From NCBI GenBank assembly GCA_038380795.1, contig CM076260.1, positions 31,592,634 through 31,656,633 of the forward strand: DNA of 64,000 nt, read 5' to 3'. Under the pieces are notes generated by a model. That model was not told the origin of the DNA. It made no database searches and saw only the letters and a list, made by a program, of their open reading frames with translations. This document shows, piece by piece, positions 10,278-22,593 of this stretch (positions are counted from its first letter, which is position 1; each line of letters starts with the position of its first letter). The position numbers were made by a program, and so were the translations under genes. This DNA is from Pyrocephalus nanus (lineage: Eukaryota > Chordata > Aves > Passeriformes > Tyrannidae).

Positions 10278-11368
10278 AGGGAACAAGGATAACTCACGGT
10301 GACGTAGGGGAAAAAGCCATTCCCCTAAATGAAAACAAGTTTGAAAGATGAGCTCACAGAAACTCCTGCCAGCAAACTACGTATTTCAAAGCAACTCAAT
10401 GAAATTGGCCACTGATGTGTGATAGGAACATATAATTGGTCTGAAAATTGTCCTGACTGTTACAGTTTATGCCAAGTACCTGAAACCCAGCATTACAGTA
10501 GCTTACTCTCTTCAAAGACATGCTCTTCCACATCTGATCAGAACTACTGAATATTCATGTAAATATTGAGCATGTTTTTGAAAGTATAAGTAGCGTATTT
10601 CAGGCAGTGACCTATGACTTGGCATCCAGTTGGCATGAATCAATACATTAATGTGGCTTTAGAGATTACTCACATGATGCTAATTACTATGTGCTGTAAG
10701 TGGTTTGCGGTTTAAATACATGCATATTCTATGGGCATATTCAGAAGAGTCACAACATGTTATGTGATTTTTGAAAAATCACACTAACGGGTGTCACAAA
10801 AGGAAAAAATCTAGGCAAAATAAATACAAAAATTTGTTTGTCCTCTAGCATTAACTTAGCATGTTTACCAATCTTGAGAGAAATCCCTCAGGCATGAGGG
10901 TTGAAGCTCTGTGCTTCTTCATTTTTAGTCACACTTACTCAAATGTATTGATCTACTAATAAGTCGTATGTAGCAGTAATTCCAGTGATGGGATCCAATG
11001 TAGGAAACACAGTAGAAAACTTATTAGGAACTAAATTTAAAATCAGAGAGATCACCTGGAGAACTGAGGATGCACCTTCTCAGTCCACGTGTGCTGCTCA
11101 TGAATGAGCTGGCATTTTCCCTGCTCCTCCCCCTCTCCACCTTACTGCTGTCCTAAGTCCTATGTTCCCATTGCTTGGCTTGAGTTACCACAACTGCTTA
11201 CATGGCCATGCCATCAGCCAAAACAGGATATCTCTCCAGCTGATGTTGAAAACCACTGAAAATGCAAAGATTGGTTCTCAGCCACCTTAGTTTCCTGATG
11301 AAGCATTGTAACTATCATTATGGCTCTGAGTTGATGTGTTTTGCCACTGAAATTGTTGCACTTCATTT

Positions 11369-11388
11369 AAAAAAAAAAAAAAAAAAAA
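11369..11388 (+). repeat. A20 homopolymer
   Basis: Twenty consecutive A followed by caacaaacaaaa. It may be the poly(A) tail of an old retroposed sequence, but I recognise no element on its 5' side and no target-site duplication. Confidence 0.8.
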
Positions 11389-14300
11389 CAACAAACAAAA
11401 TGACAAAGAGAGAGAAAGTATGAGGATGAGTCATTCCAGATGATTACTTAGGAAAGCTTGTTTTCCACATTATAATCCACTAATGCAGAATACAAAAATG
11501 TAGCATGTAAATTTTACATGCAAATAAAGTAAATAAAGGCCCTAGTATTTTCCTCTGGATTGGTGTATCAGTTTGATTCTTTGTTGACTTGTCAAATCTG
11601 AGGTTTGAACAACGCTTGTCCTTGTGGTACTTCTGACATCACTCTCTTGTGTTCATTCTTTGATGCTGTATGAAGGTGAGCTCATGTTCCACTCTTCTGC
11701 GCAGTGGGGCACTGCTAAGATCTTGCTCCTCTTCTCTGATGCCCTTTTCATTAAACTGGAAGAACTTCTTATGCTGGAGACCGCTAATGCTTTGTTATGT
11801 TTGGTTGAAATTGGTTGATGCGTTCAGTGTTATTCATCAGGGAAGGACAGATGGAACGATGGATGAACACAGACACTTCATCTTATTAGCTTTTTTTTTT
11901 TCACAAAAGGCTGGGCTCAAAGGCAGCCTTTAGAACACGGACATGAAAACAGGGGGGCTCCCTCCTCCTAGTTCAATATCCTGACCACTCAACCACTCGT
12001 TTCTGCTCAGTGAATACTGAAGCACTTCATGCAGAACGGCACAGCCTTCAAAAGGAGGGAGTAAGAATGCCACCTTCTTCACCCCCTCAGTCTGTCAGTG
12101 CCATTGGTGAACCTGCCCGCAGCTGATGTGGATTTGAGTCTCCTCAGATATTGATGGGAAGGGGGATCTGTCTCCTACACTTTAAAAAAGGTTTCAATCA
12201 AAGACTTTTTAAAATAAGCAGCACTACCCCTGCATTTCTGTGGTATTTATCTACTAGGAAGCATTCATGATTCCACAGTCATTTTAGAACAGCCCCTGGT
12301 TTCCTGTGCCTTCCTTCTTTCTTTTTCTGGCTTGAGAGCCTGGAACTAAGCTATGTTGAAGCTAGCCTTTCTTCTTTTTGCCAGATTCCTTTTAATTCAG
12401 ATCAGTTCCCCAGTTAAGTTCAAACACTTGTGCCAGCTCAAGGGACAACCACATGTTAAGTGACTGAGTACTTTCTTGGCTGGAGGTGACAAAGACAGGA
12501 CCACAGCTTTTCACTATAGTGTGGGATTACATCCTGACTTTAAACGACCATGAAATTGTGGCTTGACTTAGAAGCCCTTAAAAGAAATATAGGAATACCT
12601 GGTTATGGATCTTGGTGAGGTTCAGAGGCTGCAGTGCTAGAGTTAACTCACAACAGAAAAAGTGACTCGACAAGGGCAGTGGAAGAACATCAAGAAGATC
12701 TTCAAGATGCCTCTGGGGCTTAGGCACTGTCTTTAGACTTGGTTGTTTAAACTGCCTTCTGGACCTGACCTACTGAATGGAGAATCTTACCGTACTCACT
12801 AAACACAACTGCCTTCAGATTTAGAGGAAATTCCAATATAATACAGACAGTTACACTTCAAATTTTAAGATTTCTGAACTATAGGCTTTCTTTTTTCTTC
12901 ATCTTAGCCTTCTTCTACCTTTAAGAAACAAGTATGAGTTCAATTTAAACAGATGTTAAAAGTTATAACTAAACACCTATTTATAGCTAACAGTTAAACC
13001 AGCTGCCTGGTTCCAACTCTTTAGGTTTCTGCTGTAGAGTGAAAGTTCCTTTTTTTTTTTGTGCTCCCCCTGGGAAAAATAACAGGATCCTCAGTCTGAC
13101 CTGTCTGGAATTTCTCTAATCTGTCTCATCAAACCCTACTGACTCCACAGGAGCAATCCCCAGATTGTGCCTGCAGTTTTGGCTCTAGTTGAACCATTCT
13201 GTGTGCTCTGGATTTCAGGTACTGTGAGGCTGGCTTGTTTCTTCAGGTGAATTATTTTCTTAGACCTCAAACAAAAACAAATTTTTCAACCACAGGCACG
13301 CACAGAACATTGCCTTGAGTGCAGCGACAGTTAACTAAGGAACTAAGTTTCTTTGACATAAGGAAGGCTTAAGGCAGCTGTAGTTCATCACTGTATCAAG
13401 CCACATTAGCTTGGGGCTCATGTTCACAATATTATTTAAATGACTGTTTTGACCTTAAGACTTGCTTCAGTGCCAGTATTTAGAGTGGATATCCAGCAGA
13501 AAGCTCTTAAAAATGTGTTTTCTTCAAACATCTGTTAAAAAGTCCATGTTACAACAAGAACAGCAAGATGTAAGCAACAATTTATTGACATACTGAGGCT
13601 TTCAAGTGATAAGAATTACTTGAGAGCATCTGATGTACTTCTGAAACAGTAACTCACTTTGCTTGATAATTCTAGTTTTCAAGTTTTATCTGAAGTACTG
13701 AATAGGGTGTTAGTAAAAATGCTACAAATATTAATCTGATTTTTGGATGTCATAGGAAGCAGAACCTTAAACAGGTATTGTAGATACTACATTGCAAAAA
13801 AAACCCAAACCAACATACTTCTTTTTTGATGTGACCAAAAAAATGCCCTTCATACAAATAATAAAATACCAGCTTTATGGTCAGCTAATTGCTATCTGAA
13901 TCTTAAACTGGAGAGCAATGCAAAGCACAGACTGAAAACTAAATACTGCTTGGATTTAATATAATTTTGTTTGCTTTCTGTGACCGATTCTTCCATCAAA
14001 TCTCTTCTCCCAGACAAAAAGCCACTTCATGTTTCACCCGTTGGTGCATTTTCCTTTTGGTGAATTGTATTTATTATTTATGGGTGGTCTTTCCGCCTTG
14101 CTTTCTGAAAGCTGTTTCAGTCACTGGGTCCTTCACAGCTTGCTGAGATGGTTGAAGCATTATACAAACTTTAAACCGATCACTTATCGGTCTGCTTGGC
14201 TCCATTTCTTTTGGATGAGACTTTCTTCTGTGGAAATTGATCGCTTAATGGAAATGTCTTTTAATAACTTTACTGTTACTAAATAAACAATCATGACAAT

Positions 14301-15550
14301 CATGGGCATCCACACTATTTCCATGCTGGAACAATTCCTTAGAACATGCTTAAAAAATGCAAGCGTATAAATGAGGAAATTACAAAGAGGGAAGGAAAAA
14401 CAATGAATCACCATGGTATTGTGAGGCAGTCTGTGTTTATGACAAAATATTATAAAGAACTGAAAAATTAGAGTAACTTCCTTATCATACCCTCTCTCTT
14501 TCACTGTCTCTACCTGTCCGTGCCACCAGCTGTCTGTATTGACTTCCCCTCTAAGACATACAGATGCTTGACAACTAAGGTTTAAATATAAGACCCCAAC
14601 AAAGAAAACAACGACTGAAAAACTAGTCAGGTCAACAGAGTGAATTGCTTCATAGTGCTAGTGGTCTTTGGAGCAGGCATAAAGGGACTGTATTGATTTT
14701 AGCCAAATCAGTGTTTCTTCATCTTTTGCTAAAGACTAAACACTTGTTGACTCACGTAGCTTCATCTGAGCCCTGAGCTGGCAGTACTCAGTGTGTGTAA
14801 GTCAGGGACCTGGTTTTGAGTACTGTCTACAGTTGTTAATCCCCTCTGGAAGAATTAAGTTGATACTTAACAGTGCTGCTGCCAAACATTGTGCTACATC
14901 CCTATGCCCCTGAATTCAGTAACTATTTTGAGAAAGCACCTCACCACTGAGAAACACTGACTTGGATGGGAGGCTCCTAGAGAGAAGCCGGGTCACACAG
15001 TGCCCATTCTTTCTCTCTTCCCCTCCCTCCCACAGCTGAGGTACTACCTTTCAGTAAAACAGGACCTCAAATGCACTGTCTCCTGGCATTTCTTCCCTAG
15101 GCCAAGTGGCATTTCAATAATGTGATCACAGGCTGGAAGGAAAGTGTCCCATGCAGCAGCAAAGGTGGAAAGTGATCCATTAACGTAGAAGACAAACAGT
15201 AAAAGTGAACCAACTTCCTTCAAATGACCAAGTCCATCATTAAGAATTCCTGAACTAGATTAATAACCTAGTGTAGCTACACCATTCTCACTTCCAAGAC
15301 TGAAAAATCTTCCTGGCGTACAAGAACTGCCTTTATGACGGCTTTTTTTTTTTTCCTTTTTTAAACTTGAGTTCAAGAAAACAAAAGGATGTTGTTACTT
15401 AAGTAGTCAGTGCACACACTTATTAGTTTTTTGTAAGTGACAGCTGCAGGACTTCGTTAGTACAGGCAAACGTGAGCAACTACACAGACAGGGGTCTGAC
15501 TTCCATGGGAGCAGTAAAACCTGCAGAACGTACCCCCTGAGCCACTGCCA

Positions 15551-15757
15551 TCAGCCCTGACCCCCGCCCAGGGAGGCAGAGCTGCTGGCTGAAGATTTCT
15601 TCAGTTCTATTTTCATAGACTGAGTCTCGGCACGAGGCTCGAATTTTGTCACATTTCCTGCTCCCGGGGCTGCCACTACTGACTTTCCTGCTTTCATACC
15701 TTTTGACACAGGAATGCGGGTGGGTGTAGGTCTCGGGGATGACCCATCCTGTCCTGT
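15551..15757 (-). CDS. FILIP1: FILIP1 last coding exon (C-terminus)
   Basis: This exon encodes the final 68 residues of FILIP1. The acceptor is cttttgcag|ACAGGACAG on the minus strand at 15758/15757, in phase 0 with the donor at the end of the large exon, so the junction reads QSV-TGQDGSS (human QSV-SGQDGSS). The translation continues PTPTRIPVSKGMKAGK, KFEPRAETQSMKIELKKS and ends SLGGGQG before TGA at 15551. It is close to the human C-terminus throughout, with no frameshift. The tail is basic and Ser/Thr/Pro-rich and has no recognised domain. A possible donor 17 nt past the stop would allow splicing within the 3'UTR to the exon at 7953. Confidence 0.95.
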   Translation of the reverse strand, partial: TGQDGSSPRPTPTRIPVSKGMKAGKSVVAAPGAGNVTKFEPRAETQSMKIELKKSSASSSASLGGGQG

Positions 15758-18700
15758 CTGCAAAAGAGAGAGATGGAGAAAAATGCCATAAATAGAGGAC
15801 TTTTTCTTCTCAAATATGCTTACCTTACACTTTTCATCGGTTCTTCATTTATCTCTTAAGCAACACTATTCCAAATCATACCCATTAGCAAAGTAATGTT
15901 CACATTTGGAATCTGGCTGTGGCACTCGTACTGCTAGAATATGGCTGAAGGTACAGTTTCAATGAGTTTCCCAGATCTGAGGTCCAGCGTTTTGGATCAA
16001 GATGGGATCAGGATGGGAATCCTTGCAAAACTCCCATTTCACAGCACATCACAGTGCAGGCTGACCTTAGAGGACACCACAACACTGGCTTAGTTCTCAG
16101 AGAGGTACAATATTAGCATTGTGTACAGAGACTAACAGGGTCCTCAAAACAGTATAGCCACGTGAGGCTAACGTTGAACCCAAGGTAACTGTCGTATTTT
16201 TGGAGCTGGGGCACAATCGCTCAGCATTATAGATAAAATTGAATTTTACTTCCCAAAGTATGCTGGGGTCATGGCTGGGGCCGCTTATCTCTGCACTGGA
16301 AGACCAGAGGGGTTGAGAGAAAGAGACAGAGCAAAGTTTGGGATTTCCTTTTCCTGTCGATGTGGTAAGAAGGATGTAGGAAAAGGCTCTCCCCCTCTAG
16401 GCCTACCCACAGCTTGATGAACTCTCATGAAGGCAAATCAGCCAACTCAGATTTCCAGGGATACCTCATGGCAGTGTGGGCATGATCATTTTACTGTTTC
16501 TGCCAATCTGCTGCCCTGGACAACAGCCTACCAAGCACACTTATCCTCAAGTATGAGTCCTTGAGAATTAAAAAAAGAACACCATAAAAATGGCCTAAGT
16601 GGTTGGCCTGGGGCTGGCAGACCCAACACAGCTCATGTGCCCTCCTGGAGCCCAAGCTAGAGGCCCGGACAGAGCTATCCCATAGCTTTGACATTGCAAT
16701 CAGTTCATATGGTTAGGCAACTGAATCCCACCCTGTAAACACACAAGGAGTACTTGGATAGGATGAAAAGATTCAAAAGGGCCAACTGCATTTTCTGTCT
16801 CTGTTGGCCAGATAATGATGCACATACTCTGCAAGATCAAAATTGGAAGCTACCCCCTATGAAACATGACCTAAAGAGAATACTTCTAAACATGACAACT
16901 CTGAAAGTAAAATGGGCTTTATCTTCTGCAGTGTGCAATACAGACACAAATGTTAATGGTGACAACTTCAGCATCTCTGCTGACTTTCATATGTGACTGT
17001 TTTCTGTTCAGATAATGGATGAAGACTTTGATCTAATAAAAGAGAACGATTCTCATAAGGTCTTGCAATTCTAGCTAGACCCATCTGCTAAATTACTAAA
17101 CCCTGTAATTTATGACATATAAGCAAAACAAAACTACTGAAACAGATCGGATTAGGGGATCATGTCAGCTGAAACATGTATTTGCACATTTACTTTAAAA
17201 TGCTCTTAAAAATGCTCAGTGAAGGAGCACTTTTCTCTCAAACATTTTTCAGTTAGTATCATCAGAACTTTCTGTCTGCATCCTGAGTAGGCAAAGGAAA
17301 ACCATTCCTTAATCTTCTAAGAACAGTTCAAAACCCCATGTGTACACTCAAAAAAAATCACAATTGGAAAACTTGAATGCAGTCTGCTTGACAGGAAGGA
17401 AGCCATTTTCAATAACTAAGAGCAACATTTACAATAGCAGTGTAAAGGCTAATATGGAACTCACATGTAGATGTCAAAACAAGTTAGGGCCATACAATTC
17501 TGTGAGGCAAAACATGCAAATGCATTCCATCAGCCTTGGAAAATATGTCAACATCCCAGGGAACCCAAATGACAAACATCTTGTACTCCCTGAAAGAGTT
17601 TCACAGTGTGTAAACATGAGGCAATCAAATGGAGTAGCTGGAATCTCAGGCATTTCTTCAGCTTTATTCACATGTAAATTATTAACTGAGGATTTGGGCG
17701 CTTTCAAGTTACTCATTTCAAGCCTAAATCACTCAAAAGCACTTTGAAAAGAACTCTAACTTGCTTTAAATTTCTTAGTTGCCCTCCTTACAGCATACTA
17801 ACATGTTCATGGTATGGAAGCTAATGCCTGCTTCACACGCAGCTGCTTAAGTATTTTGTGCTTGCCAAGTGAAATGGCACAAAGGTGCCTCTCCAGTCAG
17901 CAGTCCCCCACTGGTGCGTGACAGGACAGGCAAGGGAGGACACTCTCCCTGTGACAGTCCTGTCTGCCAGAAAACCCACACGGCTGTCGGCCTCTTCGTC
18001 ATTCCTTCCAAGAACCAAGCTCTAGGCCATTCCTTCCAGCTCTGTTGGTCTGCAGGCTGCTGCCTTTTACTTGATCCAGGAATGTGGCTCCAAACAGAAA
18101 GGAACTCTTAGGTAGCTGGTATGGAGCACCGGAGATGAGACCCGTGGGATGCTGGGTGATGCAGGCTGGCTCTGAGCTACTGAGGCAGTAAGTGGTGTTG
18201 GAACACCAAGGGGACCCAAGTGAGGTTACTAAAGACATTACTGAGAGTGAGATGAACACACACAGCTGCTAGGTTGGTTCAGTCAATCATCAGCCCTCAC
18301 CAAGGACACTGGCAGGTGTATTAACCTGTGAAGCTGCAGTAAGGTTGGACAGTCCCATTAAAGGAAGAAAAGCAATCTGAATGTACAGATCATTTAGCAT
18401 GTTTTAGTAGTTTGTAACAGATCTTGCTTAGTGCATTTTACTGACATACACCAGTGCTTTCATGCACACACTGACTTCTGGAACAAAGGTGATTTTCAGC
18501 ATTTGTTCCTGATCAGATCAGGGCCCAGCTTGCCCTCAACAGAAATGGTTCAGTTCAGTGACCAGCAGACACCTAGTGCAATTTGAGATGCTCTGGGCTA
18601 CTCAAGCTATGTGCACAGAGCTGGTAGATAAGCCACAGGACCCAAGGAGACGTGCAATCTCTGATACAGCAGTTGAAAGTTAGGTAGGCACTTAAAATGA

Positions 18701-20785
18701 CACTAAAAATGTATGTTTAGGCAATTGAATCGTGAAAGGGTGGGACTGGAGATTTAGCCAGTACAGTCAGTGGAGCCCAATGGGCAATTCAGCTCACGCT
18801 GCAGCTAACCATGTCTCAGGTGAAATCACACTCCAGTCTCCATGGAGCCAGCATGCAGGCCTCAGTGCTGACAAGGGGAATGATGACTACAGGCTGACTC
18901 AGTTGCCCACACTGAGGCATCCTGTGCCATCTGAGGTATCCCCTCAGCTGCCATAGCAGAAAGGTACAGGTCTGTGCTATACCTCCCAGCCTCATGTGTG
19001 TCTCAACTGCCACAGGACACACAGCCAGCACCACACACCTCTGCACGAGCAAGTGAGCTGACCCCTGGATCTCCAGCAGCAGCTCTAGCAGATGCTTACA
19101 GCATATCTGGGATACCTACAAAGAGCTACGTTTAGATGTGGACCTCAAACTAAATGCTGCCCAAATGAAAGTAGCCTTATAGCTGCATAAATGTGTGTCC
19201 AGTTCTCTCTGGCACCCAACAGCCTCTCAGCTGTGCCTTCCTTTCCCCGTCACAGGACACACTGCATGGTTGGTGCTGTGCCACTATGCTGGCTCTGCTG
19301 CAGCCAGGATTCCCTCTGCTTCCTGCAGATTTGCATGGCACTGAAGTCACTGTGTACCCTGGCAGCATAAACAGCTGGCACTGATGCCAGGCTTGTAGGA
19401 GGTGGGGAGCGCAGGGATTAAGTGATTATAGGACTGACATCTATCCTGGTAGCCAAAGAAGATCCAAATTCACCAGCAATCGTACAACCAAATATAAGGC
19501 CTGAATCAAAAAACAGGATGTAGGCACCACAGTTTGTTTGGGGTTTTGTCCACAAAGAATATTTGTTTTTATTCTGTGGGATTTTTACTGTAAACTGTAT
19601 GAACTGTCCTGGGAACAGGAATTCGGGCCAATGTGCTAAGGCAAGACTAACAACCAGGCTACAGTTTCAGGCTCATTTTGGTCTCAATATCCTCTGTGGT
19701 CCACCTGTAATTAAAAAATAATTTCATAGGTCTGCTAGGGTATTTCAAGTATCTCCCTAGGAGTGGGTTTGACTCTAATCAAGCTAAGGAGAACCAACAC
19801 CCCTTTTTTCTACTTCTGTGGGAACTGTCCAAATCCATAGTATGCCATAGAAAAGGCAACTACTGTTTTAGGGTTTGGTTCTTTTTTTTTTTCATCAAAG
19901 TGGTGATGGTTCTGTTAAATGCAGAATTCAATCCAACTGATCAAATAGTCTCCATCACATCAACTCCTGCCATGGAGACCCCTGTGGGACTGGTGTGATG
20001 AGACCTGCTGTTCAGCTGGCCAGTCCTGGCCTTGTCCAGCAGGCACAACGTGAAGCATTTCCAAAATATCTGAGTCCAGTGAGTCCAGGTGCCAGTGGAG
20101 ATACTGTCACTGACTGGTGCCTTGTTTGATTCTTTTTGACTAAGTGCTCAGAAATTTCCCATGTTCTCCTTCAGATGCCTGTGGCTTTCTGTAGACAGGG
20201 TCTCATTTTATATAACAAAATTGGAAATATAAATCTCTAGATACTCTACAGAGTGTGTGTCAGTGTAAATCAATACAACCAGAACCCCTCTTAATCCATG
20301 GGATTCAAAAATCATGAGAGTCCACAATGAAATCACAGACTCTGGTTTTGGACTCATATATACAGAGAGAGACTACAGTTCAGGCTGAACATTTAAAAGT
20401 ACTGTGTGTGCACCTGCAGTACTGAAGATTACTCTGTAAATTCAAATGGGAAAAACCAAATGTTTTCAAACAGGAAAACAGTAACTGTAAATCTGTTATA
20501 GGAACAGATGAGAGCTAGGAATTTCAGACTTCCCGTTTGTAGCTTGGCACTGCAATAGCACATTGTACAAAGCATCTTGTATTAGGAAGATTAAGACAAA
20601 AATTAAACCCAGTGAGCTAGACAAAGCAGCTGTGTATCAGTTTGTCTTGTATGATTTTATTAATTTAAACCCTCAAAATTGCATCAATGTTGGTTTCTGC
20701 TAGGGTTACTGAGTAAATTATCAGATACTTGTTTTTTCTGACTGTAAAGTTTTCATTTGCAAAACAGATGGGGAATACGCAACTT

Positions 20786-20811
20786 GTTGTTTTCTTTTTG
20801 TTTCTTTTTGT

Positions 20812-20844
<33 letters not shown>

Positions 20845-20853
20845 TTTTTCCCC
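20786..20853 (+). repeat. T-rich low-complexity tract
   Basis: Alternating tttctttttg units followed by a run of about 25 T and then cccc. Simple sequence within a FILIP1 intron, about 180 bp from an A22 run at 21032-21053. In gene sense (minus strand) it is A-rich. Confidence 0.85.
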
Positions 20854-21031
20854 AGGAGTCTGGGGAGGAAAAGGCATATTTGGGCTTGTTTGAAGTTGCC
20901 TGCTTATCTGACTAGGGACATTAAAAAGCAGAGGGAAGCATAAGATAAAGTAAATCTTATGGTTGAGCTATTTTCCTTACGTTCCAAATCAGGGAGGATG
21001 AAGTGAAGAAAGAAGCCAGTTTTTAGCCAGG

Positions 21032-21053
21032 AAAAAAAAAAAAAAAAAAAAAA
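21032..21053 (+). repeat. A22 homopolymer
   Basis: Twenty-two consecutive A between ccagg and gttttg. Possibly a retroposon tail, though no body is recognisable to its left. Confidence 0.8.
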
Positions 21054-22593
21054 GTTTTGTCTGCCATGGTTCAGTGCATCATCACAGTAGAGACAGACAT
21101 CTAGTTAAAAAGAAAAGTTTAAAAACAAGTTTTCCAAGCTTCTGAGAGACAAAGGAGTTTGTAAATTAATTAATTCAAGACTTTTTAAAAAATGAACAGT
21201 TGCCTGTAATATGTAGGAAAGCACTGCACAGTAAATGTACAACAATACATTATATATGCGGGGAGAGAGACAGCACATTGCAACCCCAAACAGATCTCTA
21301 TGATGAATGCAAGTTTTCTTAATATCAGAAGGCTTAAATGGGAATGGCAGCCTCTCTGCAAAGGTGTGGAAGTGTCTCTTAAATGCACTTCTACATTTCA
21401 GCTTGGAGATGGCTGAAGAGACGTGTTGTAGGGGTCTGTAGACTCCTGAGCTGCATGGACAAACGAACAGGGGATGACTATTGGCAAGATAGAAGAAAGA
21501 GGCTGTAAACAATGAAGGTATTGCATAAAAGGTATTGAACAAAAGAGCATTTTTTCCAAAGCCCACAACTGAATTCACTGCCCCCTGATGTTGTGGAAAC
21601 AACAGTATAAATGAGTTCAAAAAGTAATTTAAAGAATAAATAGAAGAAAACTCAGCCACGGTCTATTAAAGACAAAGATGTTGCTACAGGCCCTGGTTCA
21701 GAAAGAAATAACCACCTATTGCCAAAAACTGAGAACAGACGCTAAGGGGAACATTACTGTGTGTTTACCCACTTAAAATAATCTTCCCCTAAGCATCTGT
21801 TGCAGACTGTCTAGCTAAATAAGTTTTTGGACTAATACAGTGCTGATGGTTTTCTGTTTCGGTTAAATTCTTCTTTCCCAGGGTATTTCTAACTAAAGCA
21901 ACACAAAATTGCATCCAGTAATAAACTGGGGGAAGGATTATCAATAAATACTGTCCACTGTGGTTAAAGACAGAGATGAGAAACTGATTTAAGTAGGAAA
22001 AGCAAGCTGGGGTACCACCACAGAAGCCCAGAGAGAAAGCAGAACAAAAAATATATTAGAGGAAGCACTATTGTATTGCAGAAGTTCAGAGGAACAAAAA
22101 GAGCTTTACTATTCACTGGCTGAAAGAGCCTTGGAGCTGTAAGCAATGATAATATGTCTGCTTACTTATTCCTTTGGACTTCAGTATTAGAGCAGACATT
22201 AACTGAATTATAACCTTAATGGGATTATACAAAAGAAACACCAGCCTGCCATGACCAGTCTAAAGACTCGCCAGCCAGGCCAAAAAACATGAGGAGTATT
22301 TTCAAAAGTCAGAAATTGCACTCACCGAAAATAAAAAAAGAGTTTCCTACTCTGTCATCTCTATCATTCTTTGTCCCTCTGTCTCTCACTTGCAATTTTA
22401 CTGGATTGCCATTATGAAAATAACTTGAAAGTAACTTTGAAGGACTTCCTAATTAAACTCATATCTGAAACAAATGTAGAAAAGTCAAGAGTTTCTCCTC
22501 ACTTCACCCATTTTCCTGCTGGTGTCTCAAATCCAAACTACAGTTGCCCTTCTCCTTACCACGAAGACTACATCATGAGACAAGGCTGCTTAC

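Larger units (their letters stand above)
7954..15550 (-). other. FILIP1: FILIP1 last intron, or long 3'UTR plus intron
   Basis: Non-coding sequence between the stop codon at 15551 and the acceptor at 7954. A possible donor (GGG|GTACGT) lies at 15534/15533, 17 nt after the stop. If it is not used, transcripts could read through to AATAAA hexamers at about 14063-14071. Contents: copy B of a dispersed repeat (9725-9787), a 14-pair hairpin (10246-10277), an A20 tract (11369-11388) and an AT microsatellite near 9556-9580. I see no other gene. Confidence 0.6.
15758..22593 (-). other. FILIP1: FILIP1 intron between large exon and last coding exon
   Basis: A 6.8-kb GT-AG intron (donor GTG|GTAAGC at 22594/22593, acceptor cttttgcag at 15758). 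It contains a T-rich tract (20786-20853) and an A22 tract (21032-21053). The longest frame, 184 codons at 21105-21659 on the minus strand, has no recognisable domain and is about what chance gives in this much AT-rich sequence. I see no RNA gene or clear mobile element. Confidence 0.8.

Noticed and set aside
14172..14190. Small hairpin ACCGAT-cactt-ATCGGT
   Set aside because: Only six base pairs; expected often by chance in a window of this size.
17340..17747. 135-codon plus-strand frame in a FILIP1 intron
   Set aside because: Composition is not protein-like, there are no splice or promoter signals, and no family is recognised.
21105..21659. 184-codon minus-strand reading frame in a FILIP1 intron
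   Set aside because: No recognisable domain, no splice context, and one frame of this length is about what chance predicts in 64 kb of AT-rich DNA on both strands.
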